Part shown: piece after piece, positions 26,101 through 36,132 of the stretch
Layout: each line of letters opens with the position of its first letter
Numbering within the stretch: the first letter of the stretch is position 1
From: Pterobdella sp. o SKG-2022
Taxonomy: Eukaryota; Annelida; Clitellata; Hirudinida; Piscicolidae
Direction of reading: 5' to 3'
Assembly (NCBI GenBank): GCA_964035795.1
Contig: OZ038322.1
Span: forward strand, 20,314,674-20,378,673
DNA: 64,000 nt
Notes under the pieces: generated by a model
The model's input: only the letters and a program-made list of their open reading frames with translations
The model's database searches: none
Told to the model about the DNA's origin: nothing
Position numbers and translations under genes: made by a program

Positions 26101-26505
26101 TGGATTAACGCTTTTTTTCAATATTTTATTTTTATAATAATTTGTTGCAAGCGTCTTATCTTGGGCGGCAATTATGAGACTCTCAGTTGTTTCTTTCAAC
26201 CCAGCGCTGCGAAGCCATGCTATGGATTTTTTCTTGTCTATTTGTTCACTTTCAAGGGCTTGTGCATACTGACCGTGCATAGGCTTATTTGTGTATTTGT
26301 TTTGAATTTCCTTCATGAGTGTTTTTTTACGATGTGTTTTGTTTTACGCGCTGCCGTAGTTGGGTAAGCAGACTTTTTCGATTCTTCGTGTTCTGTTACT
26401 GCACACATTAAAGGAGTAGTTTGTTTCTTCAAATACATTTCCAGGCCAGCAAGAATTGTGTGAAAGTGGGATTCTACCTGCATCAATCCTCTTCCCCCTT
26501 CTGAT

Positions 26506-27754
26506 CTAGAAACGTAGTCTTTCTGTGTCGGCTCGAGGGTGATGCATTTTGAACATTGTCAGTATTTTTCTTGTTTTTCTGTCCATTCCTTGTACGTCAG
26601 TTTTTGACCAGTTCACTACGCCAAAGCTATAGGATAAGACTGGTATGGCCAAGCTGTTTATTGCCATAATTTTGTTTGGCAAGCTAAGTTCTGTGCTCAG
26701 TATCATTCTTAACCTTCTGTAATATTCCTTTTTTAATTTCTCTCTCATGTTTTTGTGGTGTGTATTAGATGACTCTTCGACCCCTAGGTATTTGTACGAT
26801 TCAGTATTAGATAATTCTTTTATGTGCGTATGCTCATTCAGACTGATGTTGGAGCTTCTCACCATTTTACCTTTAATTATGGATATCTTAGCACATTTTT
26901 CTAAGCCAAATTCCATCCTAATGTCATCGCTGAACTTTTTGACTATTCTAAGGAGTGATCTTAAATCAGAGTCTGATTTGCTGTAAATTTTTAGATCGTC
27001 CATGTAGAATAGATGGTTGAATTTTTTGCCTTTTTCACCTTTGCCTATTTTAATAGCTGAAGAGTTTTTCTCATTCAAAAGAATACTCAAAGGGCAAAGT
27101 AATAGACAGGAAATAAGAGGTGACAATGAATCTCCTTGGAAAATCCCTGTCTTTATTTTGATCCCAGGAATTTCCATATTTCCCTTCATGTGTCTCAGTG
27201 CTAGGTTTATTCTCCATTGAGGCATGGTACGCAAGATGAATTCAACAATCCGAGAGTGAATTCCGTACATCTTCATGACTTCTAAGATCCATGAATGTGG
27301 TACACTGACGAAAGCTTTTTTATAATCTATCCATGCTTGAGATAGAGCGCCTTTTTTATTTTTTGTGATTTCAGTGATCATCCGATTTATTAGCAGTTGG
27401 TCCTTGCTTCCAAATGAACTTACTCTGCAGCCTTTTTGTTATTCCGATAACCGTTGAAAATTTGGGTAGACATGTGATCGGGCGATAGTTCTTTGGATCT
27501 TGCGTGTTTTGATCTTTTGCCACTAAGTATGTGTTCCCTTCTGTTAACCACTTTGAGCTCTTGTTGGGGTCTTCCATTATTTCATTCAGAGCGTTAGCTA
27601 GGAAAGAGTGGCTTATGTTGAGCTTCTTCAACCAAAAGTTCGGGATTTGGTCTGGACCTGGCGTTTTCCAGTTTGGCATGTTTTTCAATGCTTCTTTTAT
27701 GTTTTCTGCAATAATTTTTTCCCATTTTTGGCTTGTGGCTGTTAGTTGCTTCAC
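26506..27754 (-). pseudogene. Reverse transcriptase of Dong-like element
   Basis: RT motifs in order: NWKTPGPDQIPNFWLKKL, WLTEGNTYLVAK, NYRPITCLPKFS, a frameshift near 27,430 into SSFGSKDQLLINRM, AWIDYKKAFVSVPHSWI (motif A with the first Asp kept), GIFQGDSLSPLISCLLLCPL, LFYMDDLKIYSKS (motif C), then YKYLGVEES, VLSYSFGVVNWSKTD and FKMHHPRADTERL. Compared with related elements, a segment of about 20-25 codons is missing after ITCLP, and it coincides with the frameshift. Element-encoded, not a host gene. Confidence 0.88.
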
Positions 27755-27953
27755 ATGTTTTCTTATACGGGGAAGCCATTCAGCGGTTTCATTGTGTTTT
27801 TCTATGTTCTCCCAGATGCTTTTCCAATATTTTGCTGTTTCTTCTCGATTTGGTGGCTTATTTACTATTGCGTTTCCTCCATTTATCTCTCTATAAAATT
27901 TTTTGGCATTAAGGTTAAACAGCCTGTTTTGCTCAAAGAATCTTTTTCTTTTG

Positions 27954-29038
27954 TCATATCTTTGAATTCTGTGTGCTTTGGCTTGAATTCTGTTTTAAGG
28001 CTTCGCTTATTTCTTCACAGATATTTTCTTCCATTCTAAGTTTTTTCTTTACCAAATTTGCTTTTGTTTTTACTTTTGAGCTTTTATTGTCTTTCAGAAT
28101 CTCTTCGATTATACTTAAATCTTTTCTAAGATTTTTTATTTTTTCTTGTAGTCTTATTTTCCAACTAGAGATTTTTGGCTTCGCTTGGACATTGTTTTTA
28201 TTAATCTCTTTTTTTGGTTGGCTCACATGAGCCGCTAAAGCAAAAATAAGATGGTTTAGATCTGAAAGTGATAGAGGCACTATTTTTTCAAGTATTTTTC
28301 CAAGATTCTCGTTAACTTCGTTTTTTTTGGCTTTCCTAGCTTTTGTTTCAGTTATTTTTTTTAAAGGTTGTCTTTGTGTTATTTCTTTTGTTCTGACCTT
28401 CTCAAAAATTTGAAGAATCTTTTTTTGAATTTCGCTGCTTATCCGTTCAGATAGTAAAGTTGTGTTTTCTTTTTCTGGCGATGCGGTAGTATAGATGTGG
28501 CGTTGTTCTTTTTCGCTGGTGGAATTTCCTATCTCTATATTTTCTTTTTTATTTTTGACAGTTATTCGGACTACCTCATTTTTTATTTTTTTGTAAGTTT
28601 CTTCTGGTATTAGCCCGTTTTTTTTAATATATCGTCGTGTGTTTGCGCGCTTATTTGGGTCTGTTGATAAGCTTTTAGTTAAGTGGGGATTTCTTTTTTC
28701 CCATATCTCGTAAGTTTTTTTGTGACTGGATAGTTTGAATAAATTTCCATAGTAATAAAAAAGCATCTTAATATCTCCTGATACTCTTCTGATGTTCACT
28801 TATGTCGCTTGGACGTCAAATTTCTGCTTGTGGATGTTGCGCTTTGAAGGCCATGTTGGGAGTCACTCCGTGTCTGGGTGCTTCTTACGATTTCTCCACG
28901 TTCTTCAGTTGTTGCAGTTATATTATGACGACTGAGTTGTGTCTGCTCCCTCACACAGTCTCTGCCGGGCGATGCTGAACCAGCTTTACTGAAACTTTCC
29001 AGGTCGCCGTTATTGGAATTTTTATTACTTTTGACCAT
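27954..29038 (-). pseudogene. N-terminal region of Dong-like element
   Basis: Two open frames, 29,038-28,796 and 28,799-27,954, overlap by a few bases. The second is Lys/Glu-rich and contains HVSQPKKEINKNN and SWKIRLQEKIKNLRKDLS, a conserved block upstream of the RT in R4/Dong-type proteins. The split of the frame is probably a decay frameshift. Confidence 0.75.
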
Positions 29039-29232
29039 TTTTAGTCGTTTGTGAATTTTAAAGGTTTTCGCGAGTGAAACTTTTCAGTTTAATATTATTT
29101 GTAATAAGCTTTTTGAAAAAGTAAATTTTTTTTTTTTTTAAATACTTACTGGATGGTTTGATGATAAATCTATGAAAATAACCAAGTGAATATAAAAGGA
29201 AAATAATTGTGAAAAAAAAAATTAGTTAAAGG

Positions 29233-29315
29233 ATTTATTATTATTATTATTATTATTAGTAGTAGTAGTAGTAGTAATAATAGTAGTAGTAGTAATAGTA
29301 TTAGTAGTAGTAGTT
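29233..29315 (+). repeat. (TTA/TAG)n microsatellite at the 5' edge of the Dong-like element
   Basis: A run of TTA followed by TAG/TAA trinucleotides. On the minus strand it precedes the 5' end of the R4/Dong-like element, as TAA-type target sequence. Confidence 0.85.
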
Positions 29316-29319
29316 ACTA

Positions 29320-30235
29320 ATACTAATACACCATTTAGTGATGAGACAGAAGTTACAAGCAGTAAAAAACTTCATTAACTCAGCAGTAACCTTCATCGCA
29401 TTACAAAAATTGATGAAGTCAAAAACCGAAATGCCAGCTGTGCTTTTGGAAAACTGAAGAAAAAAATGTAAAATAAAAGTTTTACAGTCCACTCAAATCA
29501 GTCTACAAAGCAGTAGTTTTTAGTGACTTTTGAACTGCAAAAAACAAAAATATTTTTATAGTTTGTTGGTTTCATAGCATAAAAAATTCAAGAGTATAAC
29601 AATCGATTGGAAGAAGGTTATGACCAAAGCAACCCCAACCTGAAGATTATTATTAACGTTCACTTCAAGATTTTACAAAACAATAAAAATTATAAATGAA
29701 AAAATAAAAATGAGTATGTTATTTTGAGTTATAGTATTTAATACATATATATATATATATATATATAAAGATCGTATTGGCCGAACAAATAAAATATTGC
29801 AAACTTTTTTGCTCGCCGCAAACTTCAATTCGTAAGCTATATTACCGCAAGCAAAAAACTCCTGGATGAGCTATGTTACAATAAATCGTCGTTCTGAGCG
29901 TTTAATCTTAACTCATTTTTATTATAAAAAAAATTTTTTTATATAAATATTGTTCAATAATTAATAACACTTGAATAAATGAATTTTTTAATTTGTTTTG
30001 TGATTTTTTGTCAACCAATTAACTATGTTTTTGTGAGGTTGTGGCTTGTTTTTTGATCGACTGCGCATTTTGAACCACAGGATAATGAACACTAAATATA
30101 GTAACAACATACGAAATTAGCAAAAAGTGCACATGGAACACAATAATAGGTATATAAAGAAAATGAAAAGTTACATGATGAGTTCTATGTTAACAAGAAT
30201 AATTAGGGAGTAGAATGTCAGATAAGTAATGAAGT
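29320..30235. other. No gene seen; (TA)n tract
   Basis: Contains a (TA)n microsatellite at about 29,742-29,767 and otherwise unassigned A+T-rich sequence. The missing 3' half of the RTE-like LINE does not resume here. Confidence 0.5.
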
Positions 30236-30239
30236 TTAA

Positions 30240-30680
30240 AATTTTAGCTTGGATAATTCCTTCTTGAAAGAGTCTAGCGAAGGAGCTTCTACTACATGAG
30301 CTGGCAGATTGTTCCAAACAGGAATGGCTCTTAGTATAAAAGAGTATTTGAATATGTATATTGCTGTTGAAAACTGTAGAATGAGTTGCTTATGTTTGGA
30401 CGTTGGAAAAGTTTTGGATTTCAAGTAAATATCTGGATTAATATCGACTTTTTGGTGTCTTATTTTATAAAATAAAAGTAGTTGATTCTAAAAAAATCCC
30501 AATTTAGCCTGTTTTATATACCAAAAACACAACTTTTTTTGCCATAGGTGTTGGTTACAAATCATGCAGCTCTTCTTTGTACCATTTCAACGTTTTAGAT
30601 GTGGTTGATCTGGTAGGGATTCCATATGCCGCAGCAGTATTCTAAATGTGGTCTAACTAATCATTTTCAGTTCGTTCATT
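30240..30680 (-). mobile_element. LINE 3' fragment (Jockey/CR1-like RT C-terminus)
   Basis: Minus-strand translation across frames gives LVRPHLEYCCGIWNPYQ, MVQRRAA, an LFYKIRHQKVDI-like segment, and finally ILRAIPVWNNLPAHVVEAPS and LDSFKKELSKLKF. This is the usual order at the C-terminus of Jockey/CR1-like RT proteins. Stops interrupt it, and only the 3' end is present. Confidence 0.82.
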
Positions 30681-30823
30681 TCACTAGCACTTTTTGAATT
30701 TCATGTATTTCTTTATATCAATATAAGAATTCTGTAAAAAAAAATTTAAATACATTTATTGAAAGACAATATTCTAGTGATGTAACGTTAGCATATAGCA
30801 TATTTTTCAAAATATTCTTCAAT

Positions 30824-31022
30824 TCAATGTTTTGCTGATATAAATATATTAAAAATATATGTGAATTATAAGATCACGACAATATTTGAAATTTGTATTA
30901 TGACGAAGCTTTCGATATAATCTAATAGAATATACCGTAAAGCTTCGCGAAGCTTAGCAGATATTGTCGTTTTTTTATGATTCACATATATTTTTAGATC
31001 TTTATATCATCAAAACATCATA
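30824..31022. repeat. Foldback/MITE-like inverted repeat
   Basis: Arms of about 60 bases (30,824-30,885 and 30,961-31,022) are imperfect reverse complements. The inner 35 bases (30,851-30,885 against 30,961-30,995) match at about 31 positions. A spacer of about 75 bases contains AAGCTTTCG/CGAAGCTT motifs. Confidence 0.75.
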
Positions 31023-31024
31023 TA

Positions 31025-31235
31025 TTCTGATAAGGCGTGAACGAAAAAAACCGGGTTCTATAACGAAGATATCTTTAGCATCATCTACTTCATCAAAAAC
31101 CTCATCCTCCTAAAGTCGTTTTTTGTTCCAATGCTAACAGCAACAACATTTTTCAGTCTCTTCTCATCAAACCACATATACCTACATATACCATTCTATC
31201 TACGCTTAAAGATCTTATAGATGATTAGTTAAAAC
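31025..31235 (+). repeat. Direct repeat DR, left copy
   Basis: Shares GCATCATCTACTTCATCAAA, ACATATACCTACATATAC and ATCTACGCTTA, in order, with 32,822-33,045. The two copies flank block D1. Confidence 0.8.
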
Positions 31236-31439
31236 AGGAATAACTTTTCAAACAGCACCACGTTTAAAGCCCGTGACTATCCACCCTTACATAGGACGTT
31301 CTTTAGTCCAAAAGCTACTGATGAAGTTGTTCAAATTTTGTCTAAAATTAACATTTGATTTCTCAAAATATTTTATTTGAAGTTTCATCTATATATATAT
31401 ATTTTTTTTATTATCACAGATTTACTTATTTTTATACAT

Positions 31440-32800
31440 TCATTTTCTGAAAATATATATTAATAAATTTATAGCTTTGGCATTTACCATAGACTTCTGC
31501 CAAAAAGACAATGAAAAATTATTATTAGTGAATAATGTTTATATGTATTAATGTTTATAGCAATATTCAATTTTATAACTAAGACAGAGGAATGTGGTTG
31601 AGAAATAAGTCAAAAGAAATAGATTTTGTGAATATTAAATTAACTTTTTGCTGTAAGAACAAAACTGAAGGCATCTAAAATTTTATATTCTCCAAAGTTA
31701 ATACCCAAAAACAAAATTTTTGTGTTGGAATTTAGCAACCACTTTAAACCCAGTGATATGGCAACTAAAAGTTCTGTTTAGCCTATATTATAATCCATTT
31801 GAGAAAGTGGTCCAAACATTATCAAAAAGTTGAGCCCTTTTCAAAAAAAATAAAATAAATTTGCTAAGTTAAAAACTTTAGTTCTAAAGTAAAAATTAAA
31901 TCAACTGAATACAAGTTTTTCTCAAAAGTAACGGTTTTGCTTGAAATAAGTATGAATCCAATTTTTAGACAAATCTTATAATTTTTGCAAAAATGTTTTT
32001 AGAAAATGAAGCATTTTTTGAACTTTTCATTATTTAAACTGAAATTTTTTGAAAATTTAATTTTTTCATAAATAATTAGTATGATTCTTGGGCATGACGT
32101 TAAACATCACCGTCTCTAAATTGAGACTATTTTACTGTTATAACCTGGATGACAGTAGATTCTGGTAAAAGGTATCGTTTTCATTTGGCTTGGCGGATTT
32201 TCCTTATTTTTGTTGCAACGGCAAGGCAAACTGCCCAAGCGTGGGAACGGCGAATCTTGAATTCGGTAATTTTAAGTTGGACGTTTAGCTTGGGCTGAAA
32301 GTTTATAAAAAAGTTTGTATAAATAAAATGGCCTTTTTTATAAATTACTATTTTAGTATCAAAACCTAGGCCGACTGCTGTCAACCCCAGTTACTGGGAC
32401 ATGTACGGCAGTATAATCTGAATGGATCAATAACAAAAAATAATAAAAACATGACAAAGTTGAGTTTGTTGAAAAGTTAAGTTTAAATGAAAAAATTATC
32501 AAAAATAATGCTTCAATATTTGAATTTATTTTTAAAATATTAACATGAAGATTGATACATTGTCTCTGAAAAAATCCTTTAATATTTGTTTAAAAAAGAT
32601 TTTGACTAGATTTTACTTGTTGAAAATTTCAGCTTAATAAAAAATTTTCTACGTGTTCATCTAATATTTTCATAATTTGATGTTTATACTCTATAAATTT
32701 AAGGAAATTATATCACTATTTATTCAATGAGTTGGCTATACTTCTCATGCAGAGTTTGCAAAAAAAATGTTTTTAGCATTACTCATTTTTTCAAAGTTTC
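31440..32800 (+). repeat. Duplicated block D1 (paralogous to D2 at 42.8 kb)
   Basis: Alignable over its length with 42,778-43,620: TTGGCATTTACCATAGACTT, ACTAAGACAGAGGAATGTGG, TCAAAAAGTTGAGCCC and TTTTTCTCAAAAGTAAC occur in the same order. D1 carries an extra insertion, R1 copy c at 32,088-32,425, that is absent from D2. It is noncoding as far as can be seen. Confidence 0.82.
32088..32425 (+). repeat. Interspersed repeat family R1, copy c
   Basis: GGGCATGACGTTAAACATCA through GGCAGTATAATCT, collinear with 12,335-12,680. It interrupts duplicated block D1, and the paralogous block D2 lacks it. Confidence 0.85.
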
Positions 32801-32821
32801 AAAAATTTGGAAATTAACCGC

Positions 32822-33045
32822 GAAAAAAGGCGTGAATGGAAAAAGACGGATATCTTCGGCATCATCTACTTCATCAAACACCTCATTCTCTTATAGCATC
32901 TAACCGTGCAGCATCTTCTGTTCCATTGCTAAACAACAACAACAACAACATTTCTTGCTCATTTTGCAATCTCTCACCTTATCAAACAACATATACCTAC
33001 ATATACAATATTATCTACGCTTACAGCTGTTATAGATGATTATTC
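32822..33045 (+). repeat. Direct repeat DR, right copy
   Basis: Second copy of the repeat at 31,025-31,235, same orientation, with an expanded AAC trinucleotide tract (about 32,933-32,950). Confidence 0.8.
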
Positions 33046-33210
33046 AAATCAAAATTAGGGGTTTCACTGCAGAATGCATTTTTAGTTTCGAGGATTTTCC
33101 AATAAGAAAATTCTATCATTCGAAATAAATGGATCTCAAATTAATTTAACAACAATAGATCACTTTTTTAGTCAAAGAAAATATTGCAAATTATTTGAAC
33201 ACTAAAGGTA

Positions 33211-33324
33211 ATTTTATTAAATACAAAGCTTTTCGTTAACAAAGTAACATTATCAAGTACGTTGAATTTCAACGTACTTGATAATGTTACTATTTTAACG
33301 AAAAGCTTTGTACTTAATAAAATA
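33211..33324. repeat. Near-perfect palindrome (foldback element)
   Basis: Arms 33,211-33,266 and 33,268-33,323 are reverse complements with about three mismatches in 56 and a one-base centre. The arm contains TACAAAGCTTTTCGTTAA and AACATTATCAAGTACGTTGAA-like sequence. Similar half-arms occur at about 41,690-41,735 and 50,940-50,995, suggesting a family. Confidence 0.9.
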
Positions 33325-33559
33325 AATGCTAATAGTTAAAAAAATTAATTTTGAAAAATTCTAAAATATAACAAAAAAACTAAACTGTTTTAGTTGCATT
33401 TTCGCTATCTCAACCTTTCTGTGATGTTTTCATTGTTTTCTTGCTTTTCATTTAAACTGTTCAATGAAAATAAAATCAAAAAGTAGAAAATTTTACTAAT
33501 CAATTATAAACAAATGATGGTGATTTTATTTGATTTATAATTCTAATTTGAATAATAAT

Positions 33560-34240
33560 GACAATTTTTATAGCGCAAAGGGAGAAACTGAGGCGCCCCT
33601 GTGTCAAATATTGTTGAAAGATGAAACATAAAAGTGGATAATGATGTTGAGTTTCTAATGTCAGGTGGTAGAATGCTCCAAAAAGCAGGAGCCGCATGTC
33701 TGAAACCTAGTTTGGATATATTATTAGTAGTATTAATTTTTATGAGAATTGTAGCAGCTGATGATCAAAGCAATCTCGGGGTTGGGTCTTTTCTGAATGA
33801 GATTGCATAAGTAGTTTGGAATGGATGTGGTATGAGTTTTGAAAGTTATCGATGCTATTTTAAAAATTATTCCATCGTAAACTGGAAGCCAATGAAGCTG
33901 GGAGAAGTAATTTTTAGATGAATGATGAAGGTAGTGATGCGGTGTGTTTATGTTCAATGATATCCTGGCAGCTTTGTTCATTATCTGCTGAAGTTGTTCT
34001 AGTTGATGTCTTGTAATGTTGTATAAAAGAATTACATTAACCAAGTCTGCTAGGAACCAAACAACGAGCCAGAGTTGAAGCCATATCATTGGTGAAGAAT
34101 TGGCGTATGTGAGAAAAAGCTCGAAGATGATGTTTACAAAAACAAATGACTGTTGTAATGTGGGGGTCGAACGATAATTTCTCATCAATAGTGTTTTCTA
34201 GTACCCTTATCTTTTTGATGATGTTGATAAGTGAAATCAA
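33560..34240 (-). mobile_element. CR1/L2-like LINE 3' fragment
   Basis: Minus-strand pieces in order: VLENTIDEKLSFDPHITTV, HLRAFSHIRQFFTND, NITRHQLEQLQQIMNKAARI, FSQLHWLPVYDGIIFKI, then FRHAAPAFWSILPPDIRNS with a frameshift. These are the hallmark C-terminal motifs of CR1/L2 RT proteins. Several frame breaks; inactive. Confidence 0.88.
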
Positions 34241-34584
34241 AATTGATGGATGAAATTTGCATAATAATGGATATTATTAAAAAACCAGAATTTATTAATC
34301 GATTTTAATAAAAAAGGATGAACTTCGAAAAATTATGCAGTTTTTTTTATCAAATTTTATCGAATGAGAAGTGATTGGACTTAAAAAATACTTCTGAGAC
34401 TTCAAAAATACTTTATGTTGGAAATTTTTTGAAAACCCCGATTGAAAATTACGCAGAAGACAAAACATAATTAAAATCCTATTCAAACCCCTTATCAGCT
34501 CTTCATTGTATTTTTTGCTCTGAGTAAAATTTCAAGTTTGGAATATTGGTAAAATTTTAATGTTATTTTTAGTTCAAAAAACAG

Positions 34585-34592
34585 TATATAAG
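34585..34592 (+). promoter_or_regulatory. TATA box of MMP copy 1
   Basis: TATATAAG 74 bases before the chosen ATG. The same spacing is seen in the other two copies (71 and 65 bases), which supports real core promoters. Confidence 0.7.
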
Positions 34593-34658
34593 CAATACCA
34601 GAAACTTACTTCACAGATAAAACTTAACAGTCCTTCGAAAACCTTCAACTGCAGACCA

Positions 34659-36132
34659 ATGAAAAACTTCATTTTCTTCGTTATCTTTTCTTGTTGCGTG
34701 CTGCTTGCGACTTGCTACCCAACCACTCCTTTTGCCAGTACTATTCTGCAGCAAGATATCAGATCTCAAGACGCTGAGGTTTGATAACTTTCATAATAAA
34801 AAACATTAATTTTTTAATTTTTTCTTGTTTTAATCTAACTATGGACGAATAACTCTCAAAGGAATGGTTGAAGAAGTTTGGCTACGTGATGGAGTCCGGA
34901 GAAGATGGACCTGCAGCTTCGAAGGATTTGAGTGAGGCATTCAAACAAATGCAACGTTATGCGGGCATTAATGAAACAGGAATGTTAGACGAAGAAACGA
35001 AGAAGATGATGCGGTCTCGTCATTGCGGAAACAGTGATCTTCAAATAAGAGTTTCAAAAAGATTTTCTATCAATAGTGAGAAAATATTCAAATTTGTTTG
35101 AATGAATTAATTAAAAATTAACAATATTTTATTAGATAGGTGGACAGGAAATAGACTTACTTACGCTATACTGAGATATCCTACAAAAACTTATAATTTG
35201 ATATATGATACGTGGATTGACTACTACATTGGAAAAGCCTTCGATGTTCGTTTTTTTTTTAAAGTTTTAAAAATACTGTGAAAAAAATTTTATTTTTTAA
35301 AACTATAAATTTTTTTTCATGCTACCTTTTTTCAATAATTTTACTGCTTTGAAATTCATTGGCAGCACTGGAGTGATGTAGCCGACATAAGTTTCACTCA
35401 GGTTACGAGTAGCAATGCCGATATTACAGTTGGTTTTTATTCTTATGGTCATGATGACAACTACCCTTTTGATGGCAATGGTGGAGATTGGGCTCACGCA
35501 TTCTATCCTCCTGACGGTCGTCTCCACTTTGATGACGATGAACGTTGGTCTTATAATGAGAACGGAGGTAAAGAAAAAATTTATTTTCAAATGATAGTCA
35601 TAAAATAAAAACAATTTTTTTTAATAGATGTGAATTTGGAGCAGTTGGCTACACACATGATTGGACATATTATAGGCCTGAAGCACTCTACAAACAGAGA
35701 TGCTGTAATGTTTGCTTATTATAGGTATCGCTCATCTTTCAGACTACACCAAGATGACGTAAACGGAGCAATCTACCTTTATGGTTAGTCAATTTCTTGA
35801 CTGCTGTTTTGAGTAGTTTAGCGACAGGTTATTTTTGAGAAGAAACTGATTCTTAGTTATATTTATAATTTTTGATAAACTGAACCACATCAACTTATGG
35901 AAAATTACTTCTGTATGTAAAAGTTAAATACATAAAAAGCTAATCATATGAAAAAGGCTAATGAGTCTTTACTTGAAACATACAAGGTAAGAAAGGAAAC
36001 CCAATTAGAACGACTACCTCTCCTGTGCCCAGTTCAACCACTCAAAACATGTTTACTATCAATAGAAGTGTTTGGAAACAAATCAAAAACCAAATGTATC
36101 AAATGTACCTTCTTTATGCTCGCTATTTTTGA
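34659..36132 (+). CDS. Matrix metalloproteinase paralog 1, catalytic Glu replaced (predicted pseudoenzyme)
   Basis: Six exons: 34659-34778, 34862-35075, 35136-35245, 35366-35567, 35628-35783 and 35987-36132 (315 residues, phase kept). There is a signal peptide at the N-terminus (FVIFSCCVLLATC). The propeptide has a PGBD-like segment ([20 protein letters not shown]) and a cysteine switch RHCGNSD (Cys95). A basic RVSKR site precedes the catalytic domain. The zinc motif reads HMIGHIIGLKH (residues 225-235): all three His are kept, but the catalytic Glu is Met226. The Met-turn AVMFAYY is present. No hemopexin domain; instead a TTTSPVPSSTT linker and the tail VWKQIKNQMYQMYLLYARYF. The Met further upstream (34,560) lies before the TATA box and was rejected as start. 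Family role: extracellular protease. This copy is probably inactive, though splicing and frame are intact. Confidence 0.9.

Larger units (their letters stand above)
25470..29225 (-). mobile_element. R4/Dong-like non-LTR retrotransposon (RLE type), degenerate
   Basis: Minus-strand order is an N-terminal basic region (29,038-27,954), reverse transcriptase (27,754-26,506), a linker with a zinc-knuckle remnant (26,316-25,869) and a C-terminal restriction-like endonuclease (25,918-25,553). Both ends abut TAA/CTA-type microsatellites (25,448-25,469 and 29,233-29,315), as described for Dong elements. Frameshifts and an internal RT deletion make it inactive. It begins exactly where the RTE-like LINE on the opposite strand stops. 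Confidence 0.88.

Noticed and set aside
29233..29315. CRISPR-like regular repeat
   Set aside because: It is a simple trinucleotide microsatellite in a eukaryotic genome, with no spacers.
32181..32384. Minus-strand open frame of 67 codons
   Set aside because: Lies wholly inside interspersed repeat R1 copy c and is not kept open in the other copies.
34560..34658. Longer N-terminus for MMP copy 1 from an upstream Met
   Set aside because: It lies before the TATA box, and the signal peptide starts at 34,659, as in copy 2.
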